A stretch of 64,000 nucleotides of DNA. Origin: Acanthosepion lycidas (lineage: Eukaryota > Mollusca > Cephalopoda > Sepiida > Sepiidae). The position numbers and the translations under genes were made by a program. The notes below the pieces were generated by a model. That model did not search any database and was not told the origin of the DNA. It saw nothing but the letters and a program-made list of their open reading frames with translations. The number at the start of each line of letters is the position of its first letter. The first letter of the stretch is position 1. Shown in pieces: positions 21,874 to 34,369 of the stretch. The stretch lies in the NCBI GenBank assembly GCA_963932145.1, contig OZ010571.1:155201789-155265788 (forward strand), in the 5' to 3' direction.

Positions 21874-21904
21874 ACATTTGAAAATTATACAATTATATGT
21901 GATA

Positions 21905-22185
21905 CATTGAACTCATACTCTTTGGGTCCTGTCACTGGATCTAACTAACGCCTTTATCCTCTGTGCCATGTGTACCCGGTTAAGCAGTGGAGAACTTGGG
22001 GAGGGGAATTAACAGGAGATAATTAAACATGGCACGCGGGACTAGAACAGTCTACTCCAGTGAGCGAAATAAAGGGTTCATTTCAACATTCCAACCACCT
22101 GAAGAAGGCTGGAGCGTACAACGGCCGAAATGTTGTAATAAATATGGCGAAAAAGATGAGGAAAATAGTCTGGATAATGTAAATA

Positions 22186-22186
<1 letters not shown>
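21905..22186 (+). repeat. SINE-like element 1: inverted tRNA-like head joined to plus-strand body
   Basis: 21905-21970 is the reverse complement of a tRNA-like head (on minus: TGGCACAGAGGATAAAGGCG as A box, GAGTTCAA as B-box core). 21975-22186 is the body in plus orientation ('aacaggagataa', 'cagtgagcgaaataaag', 'cacctgaagaaggc', 'cgaaatgttgtaataa', 'aatgtaaata'). It runs directly into a (TA)n tract. Confidence 0.75.

Positions 22187-22256
<70 letters not shown>
22187..22256. repeat. (TA)n microsatellite
   Basis: About 35 uninterrupted TA units at the 3' end of the SINE-like element. Confidence 0.97.
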
Positions 22257-22261
<5 letters not shown>

Positions 22262-22384
22262 TGCCGTACATGATGAGTCAGCAACATGCCTCTAGACTGC
22301 TCTTCTGGGTCACTTCAATCCCAGTTTGCATGTATGTATGCATGCATGTATCTCTACATATAATTAAATATATTTTACTGTATG

Positions 22385-22484
22385 CTATATTTGTGTTAAA
22401 TTGCTCAATATCAGTGATAGAGCGTATGTAAATATAAAAGTGGATATTGGAACACATGGACATAGGTGTTAACTTCAATGTCCA

Positions 22485-22550
<66 letters not shown>
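22385..22550 (-). repeat. Fold-back-type repeat with terminal (TA)n
   Basis: On minus, the sequence 'gttaacacc...ctatctctgat...gagca' matches about 47720-47800 and 56985-57060. The adjoining 22488-22550 is a pure (TA)n tract followed by a TG-rich run. Confidence 0.7.
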
Positions 22551-22556
<6 letters not shown>

Positions 22557-23549
22557 GGTGTGTGGGTGTGTGATGGAAAATGTTGTTCCTAGACAGTCAT
22601 TTATCATTTTAGATCCACAAACTTGATAAAGTCCCAATTTATATGAATGCCACATGCGCTCTGTTCGGCCGACTGAATGGCAAGTCTAATTTAATAAGGA
22701 AAATAAAGTTTCTTAGATGCTTTGTTTTTCTTATTCTCACTTGTTTACTCACATCCTCTCTCACGCAAAAACTTTACGGGAAGCTGTTGTCAAAAGGAAA
22801 TATCCATTAAATTTTTGAGTAACCTCCCTTATTTATTAATGCCCGTTGTAGCTTTATTTCTAGTTCGACTAAACCGTATCGGGAACAATGTTTAAGTATA
22901 AAGTTTCTGGAATTTTGTAAGCTTTTGTTGAAGCTAACGGTTCTCGGTATTTTAAACTATTGGCGATTTTCATTAAGAAAAATCATACGTGTAAAAATGT
23001 TTTGCTTTAGAAATGAGAAATATTTTTTTTCCTTTGAGAATTTTTTTCTTTTAAAAAGTTATTTTTCTGTTTTTAAATGAATAAATTTGAAACAAATCAC
23101 ACGCAGCAATATGTATTAATCACAGCGATAATATACGAAATATTTAATTTTTAAATTGTAAAAAATTATTTTCTCACAATAAATGATATGAAGTTTCCTC
23201 GTATGGTCTTCTATTGTGAAAATGGTCGCTTTACTTTCAATGTTTTATTAGTACAGACCCCTTTATGATGAATCATCTCATGTCACCCACTGGTCGGAAA
23301 AGGTTGTCCATGTCTGCTCTAATCTAAACGCCTTAACCAACGTGTCGCCTCATTTTTGTGTCATCATAAAGCAGTTAATCTTACTAATCGCTACTAGTGT
23401 AATTAGTCCGATCCCTACTAGGTGCTTTGTAAGTCTTAAAACAAAAAAAAAGTTGTTTCGATTATCAATTCATTTTTATTTGGTTAGAAAAAATACATAT
23501 TCATTGCAGAAATGGATTTCTTTATGTTCTTTCCTTGTGAAAATCAGCA
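22551..23549. other. Unassigned stretch, no gene seen
   Basis: AT-rich, without recognisable coding or repeat content apart from the TG-rich run at 22551-22572. Confidence 0.4.
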
Positions 23550-26198
23550 TTATTTCGCATCATCGGACTTAGATGTAGCGTTGTAATAATCTTCTATGAC
23601 AATTAAATCATCAGTGTCAGCGATGGAAGTATAGTTTTCACTTTGATGATCTGCCAGGATGACATCCACTGTAAATGAACAAAGAACAAGGAACTCATTA
23701 TGTGATCTTTTTAATGTGAATATTTTTCATGATACGTGATATTGAGCATCGTTAATCTAATGTAGCCTCACTTAATTTTCTCAAATGCCGCAATACTTTA
23801 AAAACAACAGAATCGCCAACAATAACAATAAAATGATAAACATTAGATATTAGCTTCAATCATTATTTACATTATTCGGACTATTGTCCTCATATTTGAG
23901 GACACATGGCACAGTGGATAAAGGCGTTGGTTAGATCCAAGGAGTGTGAGTTCAATAATCGGTTAAGGCAGTGGAGAACTTTCAGAGGGAAATTAAAAGG
24001 AGATAACTAATAACTAATATCCATAAAACATGGCACGTGGAACGAGAACAGTCTACCCCAGTGAGCGAAATAAAGTTCGACATTCTAACCACCTGAAGAA
24101 GGCCGGGCGTACAACGACCGAAACGTTGTAATAAATATGGCGACAAAGATGAGGACAATAGTTCGAATAATGTAAATAATGTACATAATACGTCATCTCA
24201 GAAATACAGACAGATAATAAAAGGCCGAAACGTTGTAATAAATATGGCGACAAAGATGAGGACAATAGTCCGAATAATGTAAATAATGCACATAATACGT
24301 CATCTCAGAAATATAGACAGATTCAATCATGCAGATTTAACATTATGCATAACAAATACATGATCAGAAATCATCGTATCGGGCAACTTAATTTGAATGA
24401 TAACTGCAGCTTCTATTTCAGATAAAAAGGGGAAAAATTTTATGAAAATATCCGAATCGTATATCCGAGTGACAGAAACTAAAAACACTAGAAACAAGCG
24501 AAATGTTAATGTGATATATAATGTGTGGAGCAGTTGGAACATTTGGTAGAAACTTACAAATATTTGAAAGAATTGCGAATATGAAGGAGTATTTACAAAA
24601 GATGGTAGCATTACTAAAATATACTGGAAAGATAAAGAAAAATACCGAAATATGGAAATAATTTGCTTTTATTCAAAGAGCACGGACCAAGAACGTAGTC
24701 CGTAGTCCGTACAAAGGATGTTGATTAATTACTATATCCATGTGAAAAACCCGGTTCTGATCGTCTTCAATAAAGTAATGAAGATATTCACGATTTTCTA
24801 TGTAACTGTAGTGACTGAGACAATACAAAAGGTGAAAATTTTGTATTGATTGGGGATATCATCCCAATATCAAGCAAGGCCTCAACGTCACCGTCAGAAT
24901 CCTGAACATGTTGAGCAACAAAATGTGTGAAATTCTGCTGGATAACAAGGATAGATCCGAAAATTTTGTATTGATCGGGGATATCATCCCAATATCAATC
25001 AAGTCGGGCATCGATATTTCGAACTTCACGTGATGGTTACCCGGTAAACCTTTGTTAACATCCCTGGCACTCTGCTCAGCCGACCTAGGCATATTTTTTA
25101 GCATCGTGAAAGGTAATAGACCCCGACGCTGGACATATGGCGCTACGGGACATTAGTCAAAGGAATGTTTAAAAAATAACCCAGGAGAAGCAGTGGGGAC
25201 AGACAAATAAATTATGCCTCCGATGGTTAAGGATAGAGTGAGGTTGTAAAGAATGATGTCCCTGGCAGAAAAAATGTCGTCCTCGCCGGGAAAAAAAGTC
25301 TGCCAAAAGAGTTGGGGACAAAAACAGCAGGAACAGAAATTACAACAACAGATGTCACAGAACTAGAAGCAACAGAAGCAAAAAATGCGTCAGCACCCTA
25401 TCGGGAAGTGAAAAAACGAGCAACAGCTTCAGCAAGAAAATCAATGACCCGCAAACAATGGTGGTAGAGGAGATATTGTCACTGGCTCACGGATCATACC
25501 ATAACTGGTTTCTAGTAGCTCGGGAAAATGTTTACCCACTGTATATGTCGTCCTGATTGTACTAGGCTATCCTCTTCAATAAAGTAATGAAGACATTCAC
25601 GATTTTCTATGTGACTGTGGTGTATGAGACAATACAAAAGGTGAAAATTAGAAAAATACCTAATTTTACAGAGTAGTTAAATGTTAAGATTACTTTAATA
25701 TCTGTAATAATTAGCATAGTGGGATAGATGGCAAAATATAGTTTCGACAAGGGACTGGATCAAATAGAGACTCGGTGAAAAGATGAAATTCTTCAAAACT
25801 CGCAACTGCTGATATTTGCGGTGAGACCGAAAATGATAAAACCTGCTGTTCTTCAATATTTAGCGATAATCTTTAGACATCTGATAGTAACATGAAGATT
25901 TATTGTAATTATTATTATTCTACAGTTTGTTCCTTTTGTCTCTTCGGTTCAGCAAATGAAAGGAAAATTAATTACATATATAATATTATGTTTGGGATTT
26001 GATGTTATACTTACTTTTAAATATCAACACTATTAATATTTCAATATCTTAAACATTTACAACAACCATTTTAGAAATAAGTTAATTCTTTTTCATTTGG
26101 TTTACAGAGATAAGTGATAAAATGTAATTTAATTTAATCTTACCTGCAAATGCATACATGGCACAAAGGACCAAAAGGAAAATTATTTTGCTGGACAT
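23550..26198 (-). CDS. Small secreted acidic peptide gene, copy C (intact); join of two coding exons
   Basis: Coding exons are 26144-26198 and 23550-23668 on minus (55 + 119 nt, 57 residues). The first encodes the signal peptide MSSKIIFLLVLCAMYAFA and ends G|GTAAGA. The second starts after CATTTACAG, has the same 119-nt length as in A and B, and encodes a 38-residue acidic tail without Cys (DVILADHQSENYTSIAD...KSDDAK, TAA stop), with Asn-Tyr-Thr and Asn-Ala-Thr as possible N-glycosylation sites. A 3' splice site TTTACTTTAG lies about 19 nt before the ATG, so an upstream untranslated exon is likely; a GTAAGTACT near 26590-26600 is a candidate donor. The intron is about 2.48 kb, swollen by a SINE-like element and a retroelement repeat. 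The tail has diverged much more than the signal peptide. I do not recognise the family; secretion is inferred, function unknown. Confidence 0.72.
23861..24318 (+). repeat. SINE-like element 2 with tRNA-like head, inverted 5' tail and tandem 3' units
   Basis: It starts with an inverted copy of its own 3' terminus (23861-23893). Then comes a plus-strand tRNA-like head (TGGCACAGTGGATAAAGGCG; GAGTTCAA) and body. The ~108-nt 3' unit (CGAAACGTTGTAATAAATAT...AATGTAAATAATG) is present twice in tandem. It lies inside the intron of gene C. Confidence 0.8.
24860..25570 (+). repeat. Retroelement-like repeat, partner of 11.59-12.25 kb
   Basis: Reverse complement of 11590-12250. It also contains an internal duplication: 'attttgtattgat...gggatatcatcccaatatcaa' occurs at 24838 and 24961. 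25320-25450 is Gln/Lys-rich in one frame, like a gag C-terminus. Frames are broken. Confidence 0.5.
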
Positions 26199-26219
26199 GT
26201 TGATGTGATTTTTTTTCTA

Positions 26220-28635
26220 AAGTAAAGTAGAAAATTATATTTAAAATATTGAATAATCAGTATCATACGACTTAATATAAAATAAAATTTGTAATTTAAA
26301 TTATTTTAGACAGTAAATTCCACGAAGCGTTTTATACTATACTGTATATTTATTATCACTTAGATGATATGATAACAGATTGCATATGTTATCATTTCAA
26401 GGATTGGCCAATATTATACATGTACACATTGATTTGTTATTTTTCACTTTCACGGAGACTATTAACACTGTCAGTTGACATAAAAAGATGGCGTGCATTC
26501 GCTGCAGAAGCATTACGAAAGACATCATTACGAATACCGTTCGTGAACGTCATCTAAACAGTATTATTAAGTACAAATTAGAATATGAAAATAGTACTTA
26601 CATTTAAATTCAAGTAATTTTAAGAAATGCACAAGAAGCAAACAACAATTGAGAAGTTTGAAATTGAATTGTGGCAAGGGCGTGTCAATACATTTCATCC
26701 TGGCCGAGGAAATATACTAGCACTGATGTCTGTTCCCTTGATTCGTTTTCCGGGCATTTCCGTGATATATGGATCTCTTCATAGACATCAGCGACCAGGA
26801 CGAAATATACTGACTGGCCACGTGAATTTTAGCAGAAAGAATACAAAATTAAATCAAAACATAGGAACAAGAATTCAAAGAATTCTTTTTGTTTTTTCCA
26901 GCAATGCAAACTTACATTTCGGTGTTACTGTATTCGACAGGAAATACTCGATATGTCTTTTGGCGACGGTGTCAAGAATTATTTTGTCTTAGAAGGCATC
27001 GCAATATATATAGGCGACGTTCATATTGCGATTATTGTTTTTGCTGAGCTCATCTGATAACCACGAAAATCATTCTACAAAGATATAAACATTAAACATT
27101 AAACTAGGTTTTCACTGAAGAATGTTTATCTTTAACGTAACAAAAAAACAAACTATTCCTCTTATTATTTGATGACGGCTGAAATTTGTAACATTTGTTG
27201 TAATTATTTGGCAATCATTCATATGACATATGAAACTAAATTAATCATCTGTTTAACATAAGTCCTTTAGAAATATTTATATTGAAGTTTAGAAATTATT
27301 TCTTCGAAGATGCCAAGTGGACTCACATGATTTGTAAGCCTAATACTTTAAAAGAACTGATTTACAGAATATTGTTTTTATTCCTTTTCAATCAAAATAA
27401 TAAAAAATTAATCTTCATTAATTCTATTGATCAACATATCCACCAAATATTTTCACTATTTTCAGTAAGATTTTTGAGGTCATCATAATTGCAACTACCT
27501 CGAAATATTTGTCAGCACGGAGTTAAACGATATAAATAGAATAATCAAATTGAGAAACTAAATTTATTTTTATAAAACATTTGTACAAATAATGTAATAT
27601 TGAAAAAGTAGATATTTATCTGATGAACATGACGGATGAGTGAAAACTTCAAAACGAAGCTGAAATAATTATTTCAGATCACCAAAGAAGATGCGGTCAA
27701 ATGTTATCTTGGTGAATTATTACTCACTTTCTCTTTGTTTAATTTAGCAAACCTTTTCTTGATGTTTGCTTTCTTTTGATCTTACTGGGAACAGGATTTA
27801 TTTCAATCAATCTGTTGGGTTATCGAAAAAAGCTTAACTCAATAAATTCAATAGAGATCATTGTCTTTGAGTGAAAACCAATCTTTGTTATTCTGACTAG
27901 TGATTAGTTTTAATTGCCACACTATCTCTAAATTTTTCATATCGTTTTACATATTTAATTTTTTACCACCCGTTATGATCTATGTTTACTCCTCCTACCT
28001 CGGCCCTAAATGGCGACATTTAGATAAAAATTATGTTATGTAAATCTGACATTTTGTTTCTTAAAGGAATACATCTTTCTCATAATAATATTTATTGTGT
28101 GTCTGCCTTAAAAATCAGTTATCAAAATCATGACTCACCTATGTAAACTAATTAACATTTACAACTACAAAGTAGGTCTGAAAGTAAAGTCAAGAATAGT
28201 CAGTGAAAACGCATCAATGTCAAGAATTCAAAGAGAATCGATCTTTCGACAGTATTAGAAAAAACTATCCATTATATTACAATAAAAGAAATAACGTCGC
28301 CATATATTCATTTAATAATTTATAATCCAATGTTTTTCGTATATAAAATGATTTCTTTACGTAGTAGGAATTCAAGAATGTTTGAAAAATTAAGCTTCTT
28401 CTGGTGCTCACGTTTCGTCTTTTTAAAAAATTTTCATTTGAAATCTGTGGTATGATAATAACGCATTTCAAATTCAATTGCAAATAAAAATCAGAATTTC
28501 GAGTTTTTTTAAAATCTTGACAGAGTGCCCTCACTTGAAATATTGGCCCAGCACAATCTTTGTAGATATTCTCATTTCGAACCAATTATATATGGGAAAT
28601 TAGACATTAAAAAAAATTCAAATATTTATTTGATA
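26220..28635. other. Long AT-rich stretch upstream of gene C without a recognised gene
   Basis: It may contain the untranslated first exon and promoter of gene C (26.2-26.7 kb). A 121-codon open frame at 26627-26992 (plus) has no recognisable motif and lies antisense to the presumed gene C upstream region. A minus-strand frame at 28277-28585 is also unrecognised. Nothing else is supported. Confidence 0.4.
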
Positions 28636-28639
28636 ACGT

Positions 28640-28770
28640 TCAGCTCATAGGGCGTGGTGTAATGGTTAACAAGCTTATTTCGCTAGAACAGTTCTGACTG
28701 AGTAATGAATTCGATCTTCACTGGGATTTCTGTCACGTCTATGGTACGCTTATCAATTTTCTCTATCTTT
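28640..28770 (+). repeat. tRNA-derived SINE head
   Basis: GGGCGTGGTGTAATGGTTAA resembles a tRNA 5' end with A box (TGGTGTAATGG). About 45 nt on, GAATTCGATCTTC resembles a B box. The sequence then passes into unrelated text, so only the head is clear. Confidence 0.5.
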
Positions 28771-28789
28771 TGTAGGTGATGGATATAAC

Positions 28790-29035
28790 TCGAAAAATAA
28801 GCTAACCCAGCTGAAGTTTTTAGAACACATAATAAGGAAGGAGGGCCTGGAGAATCTGATACTCACGGGTCGAATAGAGGGAAAAAAAGAAAACAAGACG
28901 TGACATACATGGCGGACTTAAGCAAGTGGATGACAGAACGTTGTCTGTGGGAGGAAGCAGAGGGAAGGAACTTGTTGAGGGACAAAGGGAAGTGGAGAGC
29001 CATGATCACCTACGTCCTGAAAGGACATGGCACAT
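28790..29035 (+). pseudogene. LINE ORF2 C-terminus, 5'-truncated
   Basis: The plus strand reads KLTQLKFLEHIIRKEGLENL then ILTGRIEGK. After a shift it reads TYMADLSKWMTERCLWEEAE, GRNLLRDKGKWRAMITYVLK and GHGT followed by TAA at about 29034. This is the C-terminal end of the LINE family also present at 13.7-14.2 and 39.7-40.6 kb. One frameshift is present. Confidence 0.8.
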
Positions 29036-30814
29036 AAAAAGAAAAGAAAGATATTTCCTTAATCTAATAAGTGTTCCATTATATGGCACATTCAAAGCAG
29101 AATTTTTTTTTTAAATTGCAAAGATTCATTTTCGTTGTTTAAATAAAATATGATTTTTGAATCAAATATGTTACCATTTTATTTAAGGTAATTTTATCAT
29201 CTTCACCAACAATTTCAATATTTTATACAAAAGATTTATTAAAACGACTATCAACAGCAAGTCAAGAGCTATCAATAGTTTTAAGTTATTTTTCATTGAA
29301 GTTATTAACAAAACCCAAACGGGTTCTAACAGAGCAAAGCGGTTTCTTAATATTTTTTTATTTGCTTTTGTTTGGGCTAAATTTTCGTCAATCATTCGCG
29401 TGAAATTCTAGCCTTTACGAATTGCTAGGAGACATTTTCAATATTCATATTCAACATGGCTCCACAACTGTCAATTGGATTTCCAGGTGAATTCATTGTC
29501 TACCACTGACGGAGTTCAAAAGAGCTTACTCGCCCTTGTGGGTGATTAATTATTCGCCACCCTTCAACCCTTATTTTATTTCCCAAGTTGTTGGGATGGA
29601 CAAAAACGAATGAAAATAAAAGACAAGTGTGTGTTAAAACAAAATAATATAGCATTTATTCATTTAATATCTGAGAACATCAAGGATTTAAACAAGTGCA
29701 TGCCAGGTTATGACCATGTTGAATTCAGAAATGTCGCGGTCCAACTAGCGAACAAGAGACAAAACTCAATTGTATTTTGAGCTATCGTTTTTTTTAGGGA
29801 CAAGTAAATAACATCTCCTAACATTTACCCAAAAGAAAAAAAAAGAAAAACAAAAAAACGTCACCAGGCTTCCACTAACATAACGCTATTACTATGTATG
29901 GAGGAGTTATATTCCTTAGTGTCACCTTCACAGTTAGGACACGCCCTGCAGTGTTCACGGTGGCAAAACACCCTCAATGACTTTGATGAAAAGCAAATAC
30001 CAATCAGGTAGTTTCTTGCAGACTCCCGAGGGAATGCTTCCGTGGCGACAACAAACTTTGTTTCTTTATGTCAAGGATCAACCGATATCTATTCTACTCA
30101 TCCTCATAATACTCTCGCACTTCTCCTTCCCTTACAATCTCACTCAGTAACCCTCTACCTTGAGTGGCACTTGGACCTTCTATTAGATGAACTATCATTA
30201 CAAAATAAACTGCCAAGCTCATCGTTTCGGAAAACGTCCTGGATTTACAAGAAATGCGCGGCCGATAGGACCTATTTCTTCATCAGTGAGTTGGACATAT
30301 TGTGTGCATAGAGATATCCTTTAGCTTAAATCATCTGTAAATCATCAATGAAAAACTATAAATCAATAGACTGGACATTGTAGAAGAGATTTGCAAGGAA
30401 TCCAAAAATGCGTATTTGTTGTGCTGAGCTTCAATGGAAAAACCCAATAATAAAATTATTAGTTAGAATCAAAGTCACTATATTATTGTATATCAGAAAA
30501 TCCCAAATTCGTAGAACTGCATTTAGTTATGAACAGGATTTTGATCGGATATTCATTACTATATAATGTTTACGATATGTGTCCTTAATATTTACTGCTG
30601 AATTAAATGTATTGTCAACGAAAGAAATTATCTTGAATATATTCGTTCAATTCAATGCTTAATCAGGAAAAGTTGTCTTTTGATTTTACTATAGTTATGT
30701 CAAAATTAAAATAGAGGCAATAAGAAGCTGAGAGATAAGAAATAATTTGTTCTTATATACGATATCTAGCACAAAATAATATTAAAAATGTTTTAAAAAA
30801 TGTAAGACAGTTCG
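29036..30814. other. Unassigned stretch
   Basis: 29036-29560 is AT-rich. 29560-30310 is less AT-skewed and holds an 89-codon frame at 30042 with no recognisable content. No gene is supported. Confidence 0.4.
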
Positions 30815-31408
30815 TTGCTTTGTTACAATAAACTTACAATAATAATTGTAACTGCAACTTTATTACTACAATCATTGTTACTGTAACCTTTTCTCACTAT
30901 AAACTTTGTTACTACAATCTTACCATATTCTTTGTTACTATAATGTTTGTTACTACGATCTTACTATAGTCATTGTTACTATATTCTTTTTACAATAAAC
31001 TTTGTCACGAAAATGTTACTATAATCGTTGTTACCATAATCTTTTTACTACAATTTTTGTTAGTGTAATCTTTGTAGCTAAAAACTAACTATGATGTTTG
31101 TTACTATAATCTTATTATAATCTTTGCTACTACAATCTTACTATAATCTTATTCATTCCAATCTTACTATAACCCTTGTTGCTATCATATATTTGACTAC
31201 AAAATTTGTTTCTATAATCTTCGTTACTACAATTTTACTATAATCTTTGTTACTATAATCTTACTATAATATTTGTTAATATAATACTTGTTGCTGTATT
31301 ATTTGTTACTATAATCTTAGTTACTGCAATCTTTGTATCTCTAATCTTTGTTACTATAAACTTAGTATAATATATGTTATTATAATATTTGTTACTGTAA
31401 ACTTTGTT
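30815..31408 (+). repeat. Degenerate satellite, TTTGTTACTATAATC-type, first block
   Basis: Imperfect tandem units near 14-16 nt, variants of TTTGTTACTATAATC and TTGTTACTACAATC. There is no uninterrupted higher-order period. Confidence 0.9.
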
Positions 31409-31912
31409 CATTATTTACATTATTCGGACTATTGTCCTAATTTTTGTCGCCATATTTATTACAACGGATATTAAACCCATACTTTTTGGGACCTGTCACT
31501 AGGTCTAACCAACGCCTTTATCCACTGTACCATGTGTCCTTAAGGTTAAGGGAGTGAAGAGCTTTCAGAGGGGAATGAACAGGAGATAACTGATGACTGA
31601 CATCCATTAAACATGGGACATGGAACTAGAAGAGTCTACCCCAGTGAGTGAAATAAAGGGTTCAGTTCGACATTCCAATCATCTGAAGAAGGCCGGAGCG
31701 TACAACTGCCGAAACGTTATAATAAAAATGGCGACAAAGATGAGGGCAATAGTCCGAATACTGTAAATAATGTACATAATACCTCACCTCAGAAATATAG
31801 ACAGATACTGAAAAGCTGAAACGTTGTAATAAATATAGCGACAAAAATGAGGACAATAGTCTGAATAATGTAAATAATGTACATAATGCATCATCTCAAA
31901 AATATAGACAGG
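31409..31912 (+). repeat. SINE-like element 3 inserted in the satellite; inverted dimer
   Basis: 31409-31550 is a short minus-strand element: tail, then tRNA-like head with GTACAGTGGATAAAGGCGTT on minus. It is joined head to head with a plus-strand body (31555-31740) that ends in two tandem 3' units. The satellite continues on both sides. Confidence 0.82.
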
Positions 31913-33583
31913 TAATTTTTGTTGCTATAATCTGGGTTACTATGATCTTACTATAATGTTGGTTACAATAATCTTTGTTACTACAATATTTATTACTATA
32001 AACCTTTTACTACAATCTTTGTTACTATAAAAATTGTTACTACAATATTACTAAACTTTTTGCTACTACAATCTTTGTTAATATAATGTTTGATACTACA
32101 ATTTTACTATAATATATGTTACTACAGTCATTGTTTCTTTAATCTTACTATATACTTTGTTACTACAATCTATATTATTACAAACGTTGCTAATATAATT
32201 TTTTACTATAATCTTTTATACTATAATTTTTGTTAATATAATCTTTGTTAATATAATCTTTGTTACTGATATTTTGTTAGTATAATGTCTATTATTGTAA
32301 TCATTGTTAATATAATCTTACAATAATATTTTTTACTATTAATATTTTACTAGAATCTTGTTACTATAATCATTGTTACTACAACCTTTGTTAGTACAAT
32401 CTTTGTTACTATAATCATTTTTACTATAATATTTGGTACTACACTCTTACTATAATCAGTGATACGATAATAATTGCTACTAAAATCTTTGTTAATATAA
32501 TCTTTGTTAATACAACCATTGCTATTATAATCGTTGTTAGTACAAAATATATTACTATAATGTTTGTTACTTTAATCTTTCATACTATTATATCTATTAC
32601 AATAATCTTTGTTAATATATTCAGGGTTACTGCAATCTTTTTACTATAAACTCCTGTTGCTACATTCCTACTTTAATGTTTATTAATGCAATATTTGATA
32701 GTGTAATGTCTGTTACTATATTCTTTGTTACTACACTCTTACTATAATCATTGTTTCTATAATATTTGTTACTAACGTTACTATAATCTTTGTTACTGTA
32801 ATATTACTATAATCTTTTTTGCTATAACCTTTGATACTACAATCCTACTATTATCTTTGTTACTACCTTTGTTACTACAGTCTTTGTTATTATAATTAGT
32901 TTTCTATATTCTAACTGTAATATTTGTTACTTGAATTTTTGTTTCTGTAATACGTGTTACTATAATCTTTGCCTCTAAAATTTGTGTTACTGTATATAAT
33001 ACTATAAAATCTTTGTTGGCATAATATAATATATATAATTTTTGTTACAATACATTGTTACTACAATCATTGTTACTCTCATAATTTTACTATATACTTT
33101 GTTACTACAGTCTATATAACTATAAAAATCGTTACTATAATATTTGTTACTATGATCTTTTATACTATAGTTTTTGTTACTATAATAATTTGACTATATT
33201 CGTTGTTAGTGAAAGCATTGTTACTATTATGTTTGCCACTGTAATCATTGTTAATATAATTTTCCAATAATCATTATTACTGTAAAATTTGTGACTATAA
33301 TCTTTGTTATTATAATCTTTGTGACTATAATCTTTGTTATTATAATCTTTGTTAATATAACCTCAGTCACTACAATGTTTGTCAATATAATCTTTTAATT
33401 TTTATCTTTTTTACTATAATCTTTGTTAGCATCATTTTTGTTATTGTAAACTTTGTTCCTATAATCTTTGTTTCTGTAAGCTTTGTTACTATAATCTTAC
33501 TATAATCTTTATTACTATAATTTGTAACTACAATTATAGTTACTGTAATCTTCGTTATTATTAGATTTATATAAACTTTCTTA
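31913..33583 (+). repeat. Degenerate satellite, second block
   Basis: Same 14-16-nt units as 30815-31408. Together they make about 2.3 kb of satellite. Confidence 0.9.
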
Positions 33584-33984
33584 CTATAACAGACAATAGC
33601 CTCTCGACCATAGGGAGATAATTATGGTACCGAGAACCATTGTTACCACCCAAAACCTGTAAACTCTGTTTGGAGGAACAAATAGCTATAGCTACCTTGA
33701 CAGAACAAACAAACTACTAAATAAACGATCAGACTCGTCTCAACATTTTTACTACGTTACGTAAAAATCGAAAACTGAAAAGAATAAAAGAAAGAAAATA
33801 AGTAAAATAAATTAACAAACCACTCCCGCCAAAATAGTAGTTAGAATAAACTACCCACAATATCTCACTGACAGGTATATATACAAATAGTGGAGAAAAA
33901 TCACCACGCATGTCGCCTGATGATTGCATTTAGCATGAAACTGTCTGTTGCCTCTGAATGACTTCAAATTTCACTTTTACATGC

Positions 33985-34037
<53 letters not shown>

Positions 34038-34200
34038 ACAATTTTTCATTAATGCATGTTTCATTAAATAATATGGACAAGTTTTGTCTAGTTATTTTAA
34101 GTAAGTTCCTTTCATATTGTCTACTAAGCTTAATCACATTATTGTTGAAAGACGAAAGGAAAACACCATATTGATACATGTTTAAATCCAATCTAAGCTT
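33584..34200 (-). repeat. Left arm of a 0.6-kb inverted repeat
   Basis: Nearly exact reverse complement of 35081-35692. It includes a (TA)n tract at 33987-34034 and the 'tagctatagctacc' and 'gtatatatacaaatag' stretches. The inner end is at 'aatctaagctt'. Confidence 0.92.
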
Positions 34201-34369
34201 TCGGCTTACACAACCTATTATCAAAGATGACAATTTCAATAAATCAAACAACACACGGACGAAACAACAATGATAGTCCGCCCTTGCTGCATGAAAATTT
34301 CCAAGTAACGACAAACTCGTATATACGAGACGCGGAAGCGAAAATCGCAATAAAAAAAATTATGCTACT
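34201..34369. other. Inner spacer, unique part
   Basis: A short non-repeat segment between the left arm and the minus-oriented satellite. Confidence 0.5.

Noticed and set aside
22029-22295. Open frames with Tyr-Ile repeats here and at many other places (15.0-15.4, 34.0, 35.1, 44.2, 46.6, 48.7, 57.0 kb)
   Set aside because: All are translations of (TA)n tracts. Although one begins in the SINE-like body, nothing suggests a protein.
26627-26992. 121-codon open frame on plus
   Set aside because: Unusual length for this AT-rich area, but no motif, no splice context and odd composition. It lies in the presumed upstream region of gene C on the other strand.
28640-28720. Functional tRNA gene
   Set aside because: It has A- and B-box-like words, but no complete cloverleaf can be drawn and no acceptor stem pairs. 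It is better read as a SINE head.
30815-33583. CRISPR-like direct repeats
   Set aside because: Units are short, variable and without unique spacers of constant length, and the context is an animal genome. It is a degenerate satellite.
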